Part shown: positions 41,080 through 49,541 of the stretch, piece by piece
Layout of the letters: each line of letters opens with the position of its first letter
How positions within the stretch are numbered: position 1 is the stretch's first letter
Origin: Harenicola maris
GTDB lineage: Bacteria > Pseudomonadota > Alphaproteobacteria > Rhodobacterales > Rhodobacteraceae
DNA length: 64,000 bases
Direction of reading: 5' to 3'
Assembly (NCBI GenBank): GCA_018524345.1
Contig: JADQAZ010000001.1
Location: 806,001 to 870,000, forward strand
The notes under the pieces: generated by a model
What the model was told of the DNA's origin: nothing
The model's input: only the letters and a program-made list of their open reading frames with translations
Database searches by the model: none
Translations under genes and position numbers: made by a program

Positions 41080-42240
41080 TTATTTCTGGGGCACGCCAAA
41101 GCCGTTCCGGTTCAGATAGCGCGCCAAAATCCGCCGCTCCCCTTGCGTATCCAGCCCGGGATAGAGGGCCAGCGCACTGCCGATCATCGCCATCTGCAGC
41201 GGCTCCAGCCGGTGCAGCGCCTCGGCCTCCTGCGCGGGAAGGGCGGAAAACACCCGCCCGGCATGAAACTGCACCTCGCCGTCCCGCCGCATCAGGCCCG
41301 CACCGCGCCCAACCCGCATCCCGCCAAAGGCCAGCGCCTCGCTCAGGGCATAGCGTTCCCGCATATCCTGCGAGGCCACAAAGCCCCGCAGCAAATCCAT
41401 GTTATGGATTTTGCGGGTAGAGGGGCCATGGGCCAAGGCCTGACCCTCCATAAACCTCTGAAAAGACCGCGTGTTGAGCCAAAGGCTCCCCGCCGCCATC
41501 AGGCACAGAACAAGGACATAGCCATAGGTCAGCCCAAGCTGCCATGTCACACCGCGCGCAATCATCAGGGCAGGGGCGGCCATCACACCGGCCAAAAGGA
41601 TCAGCCCCAGCAAACGCATCACAAAGGCCCGCGTGCCCAAGAGGTAAAACAGCCGCGTCCAAGCTGCGGCGAAAACCCAGCCCAAAGCGTCAAAGACATG
41701 GTCCCGCACCGGCGGCAGGGTGGTCAGCAAAGGCGCCGCCCAAATCCCCATCACCGCGGCGTCCCCCACAGGGTGCCCGGTGGCCAGCGCCGGAAACTCC
41801 ACAAACCATAGATTCGGAACAGCCCCCGCATCGGCCCCCCCGCGCAAAACATAAAACAGCGCCGCGAATACAGCGCCAAAAACCAAGGTCTCGATCAACA
41901 GCCGCCCACAGCGCCCGTCGCGCAGCGCCACAATGATCCCGATCGCCATGAACCCAAGGATCACAGCGCCCATGACCACCTTCACAACCGCCCCGAAACA
42001 CAGGGCCACAGCCAAAAGGATAAACAACCCCGCCGCCCCGTCAGAGGACCCGTCATTCGGCCCGTCCTTGGCCCAAAGACGGTCCAGCATGGCGCCGGTC
42101 TCTTCGGCCTTCATCGCGTCATGGACCTGCTGCCCAACAGCCATCGACCGCCCGCCATATCCCGCATTGGCGGCGGCATCCGTGGCCGAAAGCCCGCGGC
42201 TGATGTCATTGCGAATGGCGCTTCGTGTTGTCTCGTCCAT
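41080..42240 (-). CDS. Multi-pass membrane protein of unknown function
   Basis: This 386-aa protein is not recognised. Residues 1-65 are hydrophilic and include MDETTRSAIRNDISRGLSATDAA and a GYGGRSMAVG segment. Seven or eight hydrophobic segments lie between about 70 and 255, grouped in pairs (LFILLAVALCFGAVVKVVMGAVILG, LLGLILLAGVMAAPALMIA). The C-terminal 125 residues are soluble and end with LNRNGFGVPQK. It converges on rnd and stands alone on its strand. A housekeeping membrane role is possible, but no motif supports one. Confidence 0.8.
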   Translation of the reverse strand: MDETTRSAIRNDISRGLSATDAAANAGYGGRSMAVGQQVHDAMKAEETGAMLDRLWAKDGPNDGSSDGAAGLFILLAVALCFGAVVKVVMGAVILGFMAIGIIVALRDGRCGRLLIETLVFGAVFAALFYVLRGGADAGAVPNLWFVEFPALATGHPVGDAAVMGIWAAPLLTTLPPVRDHVFDALGWVFAAAWTRLFYLLGTRAFVMRLLGLILLAGVMAAPALMIARGVTWQLGLTYGYVLVLCLMAAGSLWLNTRSFQRFMEGQALAHGPSTRKIHNMDLLRGFVASQDMRERYALSEALAFGGMRVGRGAGLMRRDGEVQFHAGRVFSALPAQEAEALHRLEPLQMAMIGSALALYPGLDTQGERRILARYLNRNGFGVPQK

Positions 42241-42318
42241 GGCGGTCCCTCGTTACAAAGGGCTATAACCACCGGAAAACCATGGCCAAATCAAGAAAGC
42301 ACTGTGGATTTGTCTGGC

Positions 42319-42795
42319 CTAGCGGCGCGAAACCCGCTGATTGGCGATGCCGCGCACAACAATGCTGCCCACACCCGACAGCTTCTGATCGCTGACGAAA
42401 TGCCCCACGGTGATGCTGCGTGTTGCGGCATTGCCCACGGGCTGCTGGCCCGTCGGCGGAACCACGCGGAAACTATAGGTCAAAACCCCGTTCACCGCGA
42501 TCTCGTCTACATCCTCAGACAGCAGCTCGGCGTTCCAATACCCCTGCGTCGGCGTCAGGCCCGTGGCCGTGATCAGGGCACCGCCGGGCACCCGCTCGAT
42601 GGTCATATCGGTGACCTGCGCAATCAGGGGCCGCGGATCGGCACGCTCCGCCGGAGCAACCTCTTTCTCAACCGCCCGCGCCTCGCCGCGCGATCCGCCG
42701 AACCAGTTGAACGGGTTCAGGTTGCTATCGCGAAACCCGCCGCAGGCCGTAAGGCCCAACGTGACGCAAAGCGCTGCAATAAGAGGTGTTTTCAT
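42319..42795 (-). CDS. Lipoprotein of unknown function
   Basis: This 158-aa protein begins MKTPLIAALCVTLGLTACGG, a clear lipoprotein signal (lipobox LTAC). The mature part has GFRDSNLNPFNWFGGSRGEA, a disordered AEK linker, then a compact beta-rich region (LIAQVTDMTIERVPGGALITATGLTPTQGYW, VNGVLTYSFRVVPPTG). The NPFNWFGG segment recurs in uncharacterised alpha-proteobacterial lipoproteins as I recall it. The frame is open to 42945, but the lipoprotein start is compelling. It is divergent from sufE. Confidence 0.8.
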   Translation of the reverse strand: MKTPLIAALCVTLGLTACGGFRDSNLNPFNWFGGSRGEARAVEKEVAPAERADPRPLIAQVTDMTIERVPGGALITATGLTPTQGYWNAELLSEDVDEIAVNGVLTYSFRVVPPTGQQPVGNAATRSITVGHFVSDQKLSGVGSIVVRGIANQRVSRR

Positions 42796-42943
42796 CCGGC
42801 CAATCCCCAAGATATGCCCCATAGGCCCGTCAGGAGATAACGCAATCCACCGGCTTTGAAAACCCTCGCAGGGCTGGACAGTTGCGTGATTGCCGCCTAA
42901 CCCATGGCCACCCCGCCCGCGCACCCAAACAGGAGCATCCCCC

Positions 42944-43369
42944 ATGGCACAGGCCCCCTTCGAAGAGCTGGTCGAAACCTTTGAATTCCTCGACGATTGG
43001 GAGGACCGCTACCGCACGGTGATCGACCTTGGCAAAGACATGGTGCCACTGGCCGAGGGCGAGCGCGTGGACACCACCAAGGTTCTGGGCTGCGCCAGTC
43101 AGGTCTGGCTCGTTCCGCAGGTTGAGGGGCAGGGGCCGGATGCGATCCTCACCTTTCGCGGCGAAAGCGATGCCATGATCGTGCAAGGTTTAATCGCGGT
43201 GCTGCAATGCCTCTACTCCGGCCTGCCGGTGCGCGAAGTCGCCGCAACCGATGCTCAGGCCGAACTCGGCCGCCTCGGCCTCACCGATCACCTCTCGGCG
43301 CAGCGCTCCAATGGCCTCCGCGCCATGGTCGAACGCCTGCAACAGATCGCCGCCGCCGCGCAGGCCTAG
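42944..43369 (+). CDS. sufE: SufE family cysteine desulfurase acceptor
   Basis: This 141-aa protein has the SufE fold with the persulfide-accepting Cys50 in VLGCASQVWLVPQ and FRGESDAMIVQGLIAVLQCLYSG. SufE takes sulfur from SufS and hands it to the SufBCD scaffold for Fe-S assembly. No other suf gene is nearby, which is common for sufE in alpha-proteobacteria. CAGGAG lies about 10 bases before the ATG. Confidence 0.93.
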   Translation: MAQAPFEELVETFEFLDDWEDRYRTVIDLGKDMVPLAEGERVDTTKVLGCASQVWLVPQVEGQGPDAILTFRGESDAMIVQGLIAVLQCLYSGLPVREVAATDAQAELGRLGLTDHLSAQRSNGLRAMVERLQQIAAAAQA

Positions 43370-43378
43370 CACCAAAAA

Positions 43379-44437
43379 CTAGCGTTTCAGCAGGCCGGTC
43401 ACCCGCAGGAAAATTCCCATATTCACCACCGTCAGGATGATGCGCATAATGTGATGCATCACCACAACCGCGGCAGAGCCCGACAGCGTCAGGGCAATCA
43501 GCCCCATCTCCGTCAACCCGCCGGGGGTATAGGTCAGCACAAGGAGCGGCACGCTGATCCCCGTGATCTGATGGAGCAGAACCACCAGCACTAGCCCGAT
43601 CGCCCCCATGGCCAACAGGCAAAGCACCGTCATGCCTGCCGCCTCGATCAGGGTCGCGGTCTTGATGCCGACAAAGCGCAGACCCAAAGAACTGCCCACA
43701 ATGACCTGCGCCACCGGCAAAACCAGCCAATGGGCCACAGGCACATCGAACCCCGCAACAGAAATCGCCCCGGCCAAGAGCATCGGCCCCGTCAACTGCC
43801 GCGCAGGCAGGCGGATAAGGCTGCCAATCACAAGGCCCGCAAGGCCAATCGCCGCAATAATCGCAAGGCCGATGATCCCGTCACTGCCCCCGCCGCTCAG
43901 GGTCACAACGCTCCCCACCCGATGGCCGAGGTAGAGAGACAGCCCAAAAGGCACGGCAAACAGCACCAGCACAATGCGCAGGAAATGCTGCACCGTGACG
44001 CGCGGAATATCGGCCCCGTTCTCCTCTGCCAAAGTCACGGATTCGATGAATCCCCCCGGCGCTCCGGCGAAAAACGCATCGGCCGGCGGGTATTTCCCCA
44101 GCCCCCGCAAAATCCGGTAGTTCGCCCAATGGGCGAGGGGGCAGAACACCGCAATCCCCAAAAGGCTCGGCAGGTAATCGGGCGTGGACAGCACCAAGTC
44201 GCGGTCAATCTGCGCCCCGATGGCCACCCCGATCAACGACATGAACCCCATCCGAATATTGTCGGGAAAGGTAAACCCATCCCCACTTGGCCCGACCCTG
44301 GCCGAGGCCACAATCGCCACGGTGATCAGGGCGCCGGTCAGAAAGGGCAGGGGAAAGCCGATCGCATTGCCCGCCAGCCCGCCAAGGGCACCTGAGGCAA
44401 GAATGAAGGCCAGATAAATCATATGAGCAGGGGACAT
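43379..44437 (-). CDS. AbrB-family membrane protein (PF05145 type)
   Basis: This 352-aa protein has nine to eleven hydrophobic helices in two similar halves. Each half holds a PxxP-like and glycine-rich motif: FPLPFLTGALITV and FFAGAPGGFIE in the first, RQLTGPMLLAGAIS and TYTPGGLTEMGLIA in the second. This doubled pattern is typical of the AbrB/ammonia-monooxygenase-named family, inner-membrane proteins with uncertain transport function. ATG at 44437 is likely; a second at 44422 is possible. It converges on sufE. Confidence 0.85.
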   Translation of the reverse strand: MSPAHMIYLAFILASGALGGLAGNAIGFPLPFLTGALITVAIVASARVGPSGDGFTFPDNIRMGFMSLIGVAIGAQIDRDLVLSTPDYLPSLLGIAVFCPLAHWANYRILRGLGKYPPADAFFAGAPGGFIESVTLAEENGADIPRVTVQHFLRIVLVLFAVPFGLSLYLGHRVGSVVTLSGGGSDGIIGLAIIAAIGLAGLVIGSLIRLPARQLTGPMLLAGAISVAGFDVPVAHWLVLPVAQVIVGSSLGLRFVGIKTATLIEAAGMTVLCLLAMGAIGLVLVVLLHQITGISVPLLVLTYTPGGLTEMGLIALTLSGSAAVVVMHHIMRIILTVVNMGIFLRVTGLLKR

Positions 44438-44530
44438 GCCCCATGTCTTACGCCCCTCGCCGCGCGGGCGAAACCCGCAAACGCCCCGCCACTGGTATGG
44501 CAGCGCCGCGGCCATGGCGCAGCGCTCCCG

Positions 44531-45073
44531 TCAGGCGAATGTCACCTCGGGCGCGGTCACATTGCTGATCGCCTCGCCCGTGTTCACCGCACAATAAAGC
44601 GAGCGCGGCGGCCGCGCCGCCCCGTCCACCTCGCGCAGCACCCAGTCCCGCGCCTCCATGCTCTTCAGGCTCTGGGACAGGGCGCGGTCACTGATGCTGC
44701 CAAGGCTGCGCTTGATCTCGCCGAAATGGCGCGGCCGGTGCAGGGTGGTCAACACCGGCAGGGTCCATGACCGCCGGAGGAGCGCCTGATCCGCCCCCTG
44801 CGTCACCCCCTGTATCTTCGCCGCAAGGGCGGCGGCACGCGCCCCCATGGGCGTCAGGCGAAACTCCGGCCGCAGCGGATGCCCATAGCCCGGATTGCGC
44901 TCGATCAACCCCATCTGCATCAGATGCTCCATGCTCTGGCCAAAGGCCGTCCGGCTCGCCCCCGTCGCGGCCAAAAGCGGCGCCTGCCGCCCCGCCGTGC
45001 CCCCATGCAAACAGGCAAGGATCGGCAGGCTCCAAGCCCGCGAGGTGGTGTTGACAAGCTGTCCGATGTCCAT
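44531..45073 (-). CDS. Tandem winged-helix (HxlR-like) regulator
   Basis: This 180-aa protein holds two HxlR-type winged-helix domains in a single chain. Residues about 10-85 show SRAWSLPILACLHGG, RTAFGQSMEHLMQMGLIER and FRLTPMGARAA. Residues about 98-170 show RRSWTLPVLTTLHRPRHFGEIKRSLGSISDRALSQSLKSMEARDWV. HxlR proteins normally act as dimers of one domain, so this chain could be a pseudo-dimer. It is divergent from a VOC-family gene across only 39 bases, which contain a direct repeat, so it probably controls that gene and itself. Confidence 0.8.
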   Translation of the reverse strand: MDIGQLVNTTSRAWSLPILACLHGGTAGRQAPLLAATGASRTAFGQSMEHLMQMGLIERNPGYGHPLRPEFRLTPMGARAAALAAKIQGVTQGADQALLRRSWTLPVLTTLHRPRHFGEIKRSLGSISDRALSQSLKSMEARDWVLREVDGAARPPRSLYCAVNTGEAISNVTAPEVTFA

Positions 45074-45076
45074 AAA

Positions 45077-45090
45077 GTATAGTTAGTATA
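45077..45090. promoter_or_regulatory. Direct-repeat candidate operator between the wHTH and VOC genes
   Basis: GTATA-GTTA-GTATA places two 5-bp copies 9 bases apart in a 39-base divergent gap. It probably overlaps the -10 elements of one or both promoters. Confidence 0.45.
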
Positions 45091-45112
45091 TTTTCACAAA
45101 AAAGGGAAGACC

Positions 45113-45487
45113 ATGTCGCTCATTACCCCCGAAAACACCATTACCATCGCCCTCTCCGTCACGGATCGCCACGCCAGCGCCGCTTGGTATAAGGCCATGC
45201 TCGGCTTCGAAACGCTCTACCACGCGGATGAGGCCGGCTGGTCCGAACTCGCCACCAACACCCCGGGCGTCACAATCGGCATGGGCGAACATACCCAGCC
45301 CGCCCCCGGCAACTGCGTCCCCGTCTTCGGCATCAAGGATCTGGATAAGGCCCGCGCCGCCCTCGAACAGGCCGATGTCCGCTTTGACGGCCCCACCGAT
45401 GTGATCGAGGGCATGGTCAAAACCGCCACCTTCTTTGACCCCGACGCAAACGCCCTGATGCTGGCAGAGGACCTCACCGGCGCATAG
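45113..45487 (+). CDS. VOC-family (glyoxalase/bleomycin-resistance-like) protein
   Basis: This 124-aa single VOC protein has ITIALSVTDRHASAAWYKAMLGFETLYHADE, GVTIGMGEHTQP and TATFFDPDANALMLAED, covering two beta-alpha-beta-beta-beta modules. Metal-binding residues are not obvious from the sequence. It is controlled most likely by the adjacent tandem-wHTH protein. GGGAAG precedes the ATG. Substrate unknown. Confidence 0.85.
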   Translation: MSLITPENTITIALSVTDRHASAAWYKAMLGFETLYHADEAGWSELATNTPGVTIGMGEHTQPAPGNCVPVFGIKDLDKARAALEQADVRFDGPTDVIEGMVKTATFFDPDANALMLAEDLTGA

Positions 45488-45547
45488 CCCGGTTCCAAGG
45501 CCCGCGCCCCCGTGTTAGCCTCGGCCCATTCCGATCAAAGGTCCTTT

Positions 45548-45946
45548 ATGCTCAAATACATCCCCCTCGCCGCCGCCCTGTGCACCCTTGCCCTGCCCAC
45601 AGCGGCAGAGGAGCGCACATACGGCAATATCACCCTCACAGGCCTCGCCCGCGAGTCATGGGGCTACAACGCGCCGGGCTATGCGCTGACCATGGTCTGC
45701 AACGTCAACGGGCCGGACGGCTTCCTGTCGATCCGCTCCGGCCCCGGCACCGACCACAGCGTCATCCGCATGTTCAACCGCCTCGCCACGGTCGAGGTCG
45801 ACACCCGCGAGCGGCGCGGCAACTGGGTCAAAGTCACCTCCGCCTACCGCAACCACACAGAGGACGGAGAAGCCCACCCCCTCACATCCCTCAAGGTCGA
45901 GGGCTGGGCCCATGACGGCTACCTGTGTGATTTCATCGACCACTAG
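45548..45946 (+). CDS. Secreted SH3-like domain protein
   Basis: This 132-aa protein has a signal peptide (MLKYIPLAAALCTLALPTAA). The SH3-like domain follows from about residue 50: MVCNVNGPDGFLSIRSGPGTDHSVIRMFNRLATVEVDTRERRGNWVKV, ending GWAHDGYLCDFIDH. The two Cys could form a disulfide in the periplasm. Bacterial SH3 domains often bind peptidoglycan. It stands alone on the plus strand. Confidence 0.8.
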   Translation: MLKYIPLAAALCTLALPTAAEERTYGNITLTGLARESWGYNAPGYALTMVCNVNGPDGFLSIRSGPGTDHSVIRMFNRLATVEVDTRERRGNWVKVTSAYRNHTEDGEAHPLTSLKVEGWAHDGYLCDFIDH

Positions 45947-45991
45947 TCCGGTCCTTGGGACGGGTCTTTAGGGCGGGCTGGGGCAGGGGGG

Positions 45992-46624
45992 CTAGCCCCG
46001 CACCGCCCACGCCCCGATCTCCTCCGCCAGATCACCAAAGCCGGTAAAGCGGTATTCATACTCCAGCCCCAGCTTCGCCGCACAGTCCCGCGCCTTAGCC
46101 TCCAGCGCCGGATCACGGGTCTGCGCCTGATAGACCAGCTTGGTGTAATGCTCGAAATACATATCGCGCAGCTCCGGGTGCCGATCGAGGCCCAAGGGCT
46201 TGGTCACAAAGGCATCGAACTGGCGCACCAGAAAATCCGTCAGGTAAAAGGCCGTGATCTCGTCCCGCGCCTCAAACGCGGCGTTGCCCTCGAAAAACGA
46301 ATAGCAATGCGGCCCGCGCAGCATCTCCACGCCCAGCTCGGCGCAAAGCCGCTCCAACCCGCCGCCGGTGCCGCAATCGGCATAAAGAACATAGATGCTG
46401 GCGAATTCCCCCCGATGCCTCTCCACCGCCCCGCGCACCGCATCGCAAATCCTCTCGGGCGTGTTGTGCAAAATCGCGGGCAGACAGGTCAGGGTCAGAT
46501 GATCCCAACCGCCGCTTTCCACCACCGCCAAAACCTCGCGCGCAATTGCGCCGCAGGCGATCAGCAACACCTTGCCATGCCCCGCGGGCGGCAATCCCTC
46601 TGTGGTCAGGCTTTGGTCATCCAT
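45992..46624 (-). CDS. DUF1638 domain protein
   Basis: This 210-aa protein has LLIACGAIAREVLAVVESGGWDHLTLTCLPAILHNTPERI, IYVLYADCGTGGGLERLCAELGVEMLRGPHCYSFFEG and FYLTDFLVRQFDAFVTKPLGLDRHPELRDMYFEHYTKLVYQAQTRD. These are the hallmarks of DUF1638. The Cys and His positions suggest metal or corrinoid chemistry. Members usually lie beside corrinoid-protein and methyltransferase genes, as here (corrinoid protein 1 kb upstream, bmt 4 kb away). ATG at 46624 has AGGG at the right distance. Confidence 0.85.
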   Translation of the reverse strand: MDDQSLTTEGLPPAGHGKVLLIACGAIAREVLAVVESGGWDHLTLTCLPAILHNTPERICDAVRGAVERHRGEFASIYVLYADCGTGGGLERLCAELGVEMLRGPHCYSFFEGNAAFEARDEITAFYLTDFLVRQFDAFVTKPLGLDRHPELRDMYFEHYTKLVYQAQTRDPALEAKARDCAAKLGLEYEYRFTGFGDLAEEIGAWAVRG

Positions 46625-46705
46625 GGCAAAACCCTGCGCCATCCGGCGGGCAAATGCAATCCGCAGGGGGCCGGTTATCGGCACCGCAAAGTCAGGCTGC
46701 CCACT

Positions 46706-47398
46706 TTAGGAAGGGCAGGCAAACCCCCGCAATTCCTCGATTAAAAAGGGAAACACATCCCCCTCTGCCTTGATAAGGAAGCCAATGTGCCGCCCGCCCA
46801 TCGTGTGCCTGACGCGCACTTCGTTGCCGGTCAACTCGGGGGCAGAGGCTTCGATAAACCGCATCAATCCCCATAGGCCGGGGAAGCTGGCGTTTGATGC
46901 CCTTCCCTCAATCTCGGGTGAAAACCGAAGCGTCACCCCAGCGGTGGCAGGGCCTGTATCCGCGCCCGCTGGCACCGGCCAGTGAATGGTCGCGGGCACA
47001 TTCCCTTTCTGTCTGGTCAAAACGATCTGCCCGTTGATCGATGTGGCCACCACGATGCTCCCCGCATGGAGAGAGACGGGCCGGATATTCAACGTGACCA
47101 GCGGCGTATCCGCCCCTTCGGGAAAGAATGCGGACTGGATCGCCTCGGCCTGCTGCGCCGAGGCGCTCTCGCGGTCGCGATAGGCATCCATCAACCCGCC
47201 GGGGGCGAACATGGTGTTGAAATGGTGCAGGCTGACCTCTTCGGTGGCATTCGGCGCAAAGGGATACTTGCCCGCGATCTTCTCGGCGCAGAACTGCGGC
47301 GCATCCGCATGCTCCTCATTCCCGCCCGCGCTTGCGACACTGCCGCAAAAAGCCAGCCCAAGCGCCGCAACAAGACCCGCAATACGATCCTTAGCCAT
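46706..47398 (-). CDS. Free-standing periplasmic TssM/IcmF C-terminal-like domain
   Basis: This 230-aa protein has a Sec signal peptide (MAKDRIAGLVAALGLAFCGS, cleavage near ASA). The mature part reads like the periplasmic end of the type VI secretion protein TssM: FCAEKIAGKYPFAPNATEEV, LHHFNTMFAPGGLMDAYRD, AEAIQSAFFPEGADTPLV, IHWPVP, FPGLWGLMRFIEA and the terminal FACPS. In full TssM this domain follows a large cytoplasmic and membrane part and binds the lipoprotein TssJ. Here only the C-terminal piece remains and no other T6SS gene is in the window. It lies between DUF1638 and the corrinoid gene. Confidence 0.78.
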   Translation of the reverse strand: MAKDRIAGLVAALGLAFCGSVASAGGNEEHADAPQFCAEKIAGKYPFAPNATEEVSLHHFNTMFAPGGLMDAYRDRESASAQQAEAIQSAFFPEGADTPLVTLNIRPVSLHAGSIVVATSINGQIVLTRQKGNVPATIHWPVPAGADTGPATAGVTLRFSPEIEGRASNASFPGLWGLMRFIEASAPELTGNEVRVRHTMGGRHIGFLIKAEGDVFPFLIEELRGFACPS

Positions 47399-47564
47399 AT
47401 CAATTTCCATCCTAATTCGGTGACCACTGTAATGAGGAAAAGCCTATCCGCCCCATACCCCCGGGTCGAGGGCACCCCAAAGGTTTTCACGAAATCTCAA
47501 CGCTCCAAACGCAAAAAGGGCAGGCCAATGGCCCGCCCCCTCGCAATCCAAACCCCGTCAGGGC

Positions 47565-48269
47565 CTAGCCAGCGGCAAGCTGGTTGTGCTTGCGCAGCAT
47601 GTATTCCTTGGCCGTTTCCACCGCCACAGCGGCGTCGCGGCAATAGGCATCGGCGCCAATCGCCTTGCCGAATTCCTCGTTCAAAGGCGCACCGCCCACC
47701 AGAACGATGTAATCCTCGCGCATGCCCTTCTCGACAAGGCTGTCGATGACGACCTTCATATAGGGCATGGTCGTGGTCAGCAGGGCGGACATGCCGATGA
47801 TATCGGCGCCCTCGGCGGCAGCGGCCTCAAGATAGGCGTCGACCGCATTGTTGATCCCAAGGTCCACAACCTCGAAACCCGCGCCTTCCATCATCATCGA
47901 CACAAGGTTCTTGCCGATATCGTGGATATCGCCCTTCACCGTGCCAATCACCATCTTGCCCATGCGCGGCGCGCCGGTCTCGGCCAACAGGGGCTTCAGA
48001 ATCGCCATGCCGCCCTTCATCGCATTGGCAGCGAGCAGAACCTCTGGCACAAACAGGATCCCGTCGCGGAAATCATTGCCCACAATCGTCATGCCGGACA
48101 CAAGCGCCTCGGTCAGAACACGGTAGGGTTCCCAGCCGCGCTCCAGCAGGATGTTCACACCCTCTTCGATCTCCTCCTTGAGGCCATCGTAAAGGTCGTC
48201 ATGCATCTGCAAAGACAGCTCTTCGTCGTTCAGCTCCGAAAGGATGATGTCGTCTTCTTCTTCGGCCAT
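47565..48269 (-). CDS. Corrinoid (B12-binding) methyl-carrier protein
   Basis: This 234-aa protein has an N-terminal helical cap (about residues 20-100) and a B12-binding Rossmann domain with the DIHDIGKN motif, whose His ligates cobalt. GMSALLTTTMPYMKVVIDSL and VLVGGAPLNEEFGKAIGADAYCRDA follow. It should carry a methyl group between a substrate methyltransferase and an acceptor enzyme. With bmt and DUF1638 nearby it belongs to a methylated-amine or betaine demethylation system. GGAGAC precedes the ATG. Confidence 0.92.
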   Translation of the reverse strand: MAEEEDDIILSELNDEELSLQMHDDLYDGLKEEIEEGVNILLERGWEPYRVLTEALVSGMTIVGNDFRDGILFVPEVLLAANAMKGGMAILKPLLAETGAPRMGKMVIGTVKGDIHDIGKNLVSMMMEGAGFEVVDLGINNAVDAYLEAAAAEGADIIGMSALLTTTMPYMKVVIDSLVEKGMREDYIVLVGGAPLNEEFGKAIGADAYCRDAAVAVETAKEYMLRKHNQLAAG

Positions 48270-48328
48270 GAAACGGTCTCCATCTTCGGGGTGAAATTAC
48301 CCCTTTGTGCGTTCCCTAACAAATGAAC

Positions 48329-48406
48329 CTAAAGCCATAGGGACACAAGGCAATATACGACACACAGGGCCCCGATCCCGACTAGGGCGGTAAATGATCT
48401 TGGCAT
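48329..48406 (-). CDS. Possible 25-aa single-helix membrane peptide
   Basis: The minus strand encodes MPRSFTALVGIGALCVVYCL followed by VSLWL and TAG. A basic start and one hydrophobic helix fit a small membrane protein, but the ribosome site is weak. The frame lies in the promoter region between the corrinoid and radical SAM genes. It may be chance. Confidence 0.3.
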   Translation of the reverse strand: MPRSFTALVGIGALCVVYCLVSLWL

Positions 48407-48408
48407 AT

Positions 48409-48423
48409 GTTCACGTTTTGTTT
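48409..48423 (+). promoter_or_regulatory. Near-consensus alpha-proteobacterial LexA (SOS) box
   Basis: GTTC-ACGTTTT-GTTT matches the direct-repeat SOS box GTTC-N7-GTTC at seven of eight positions. It lies 14 bases before the start of the radical SAM gene, a SplB-like photolyase-family protein, so a damage response is plausible. Confidence 0.35.
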
Positions 48424-48436
48424 TATATTCGGACCC

Positions 48437-49531
48437 ATGATCAAGCCCGCACCGCCCTCTGACCCGTTCCACCCCGCCCGCGGGCGCGGCGCGCGCTCCA
48501 ATACGGCGGGCCGGTTTGAACCCTACCTGCGCGAGGCCGTCGCCGACGGCTGGAACAGCGAGGAGGAGGCGGATCTTCCCCCGATCCGCACCGAGGTCGC
48601 GGTTGAAAAACCGCGCCGGGTGCTGACGCGCAATACCTCGCCGGACCTCTCCTTTGACCGCTCCGTCAATCCCTATCGCGGCTGCGAGCATGGCTGCACC
48701 TATTGCTTTGCCCGCCCCAGCCACGCCTACCTCGGGTTGTCGCCGGGGCTGGACTTTGAAACCCGCCTCACCGCCAAACCCACCGCGCCAGAGCGCCTGC
48801 GGGCGGAGCTTTCGGCGCGCGGCTATACCCCCAAATCCATCGCCATCGGCACCAATACCGACCCCTACCAACCGATCGAGAAATCATGGCGCATCATGCG
48901 CGGCCTGCTGGAGGTGCTGGCAGAGTTCCAGCATCCGGTGACGATCGTGACCAAAGGCACGCTGATCGAACGCGATCTGGATATCCTTGGGCCGATGGCG
49001 GCCAAGGGGCTGGTGCGGGTCGGGGTCTCTGTCACCACGCTCGATCCCAAACTCTCGCGCCTGATGGAGCCCCGCGTGCCCGCGCCAGCCCGCCGCCTGC
49101 GCATGATCGAGGCCCTGTCACAAGCGGGCGTGCCCGTCCGCGTCTGCGCCTCGCCCATGGTGCCGGGGCTGACCGACCACGAGCTTGAGGCGATCCTGTC
49201 CGCAGGGCAGGCGGCCGGCGCCATCGCCGCCAGCTTCATCCCCCTGCGCCTGCCCGGCGAGGTGCGCGATATCTTCTACGACTGGCTGCAAACCCACCTG
49301 CCGGGCAAGGCCGCCAAGGTCATGGGGCAGGTGCGCGAGATTCGCGGCGGCAAGGACAATGACGCCGAATTCGGCAGCCGAATGCGCGGCACCGGCCCCG
49401 CAGCGCAACTCCTTGCCCACCGCTATGCCATCGCCACCAAACGCCTCGGCCTGCGTCGCGAACTGCCCGCCCTGCGCGATGACCTCTTTGCTGTCCCTCG
49501 CGCCCCGGATGGACAGCTTTGTCTGTTTTGA
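48437..49531 (+). CDS. PA0069-family (SplB-like) radical SAM protein
   Basis: This 364-aa protein has the radical SAM cysteines in YRGCEHGCTYCFARP (CxxxCxxC), then SHAYLGLSPGLDFET, GYTPKSIAIGTNTDPYQPIE and VTIVTKGTLIERDLDIL. It resembles spore photolyase relatives (COG1533) found widely in non-spore-formers. ATG at 48437 begins MIKPAPPSD; the upstream ATG at 48407 would overlap the SOS-like box. Its substrate is not known; DNA lesion repair is the family guess. Confidence 0.9.
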   Translation: MIKPAPPSDPFHPARGRGARSNTAGRFEPYLREAVADGWNSEEEADLPPIRTEVAVEKPRRVLTRNTSPDLSFDRSVNPYRGCEHGCTYCFARPSHAYLGLSPGLDFETRLTAKPTAPERLRAELSARGYTPKSIAIGTNTDPYQPIEKSWRIMRGLLEVLAEFQHPVTIVTKGTLIERDLDILGPMAAKGLVRVGVSVTTLDPKLSRLMEPRVPAPARRLRMIEALSQAGVPVRVCASPMVPGLTDHELEAILSAGQAAGAIAASFIPLRLPGEVRDIFYDWLQTHLPGKAAKVMGQVREIRGGKDNDAEFGSRMRGTGPAAQLLAHRYAIATKRLGLRRELPALRDDLFAVPRAPDGQLCLF

Positions 49532-49541
49532 GGGGGCGGAA

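Noticed and set aside
46706-47398. A full type VI secretion cluster near the TssM-like gene
   Set aside because: No tssB, tssC, tssJ, hcp, vgrG or clpV motif is seen in any neighbouring gene.
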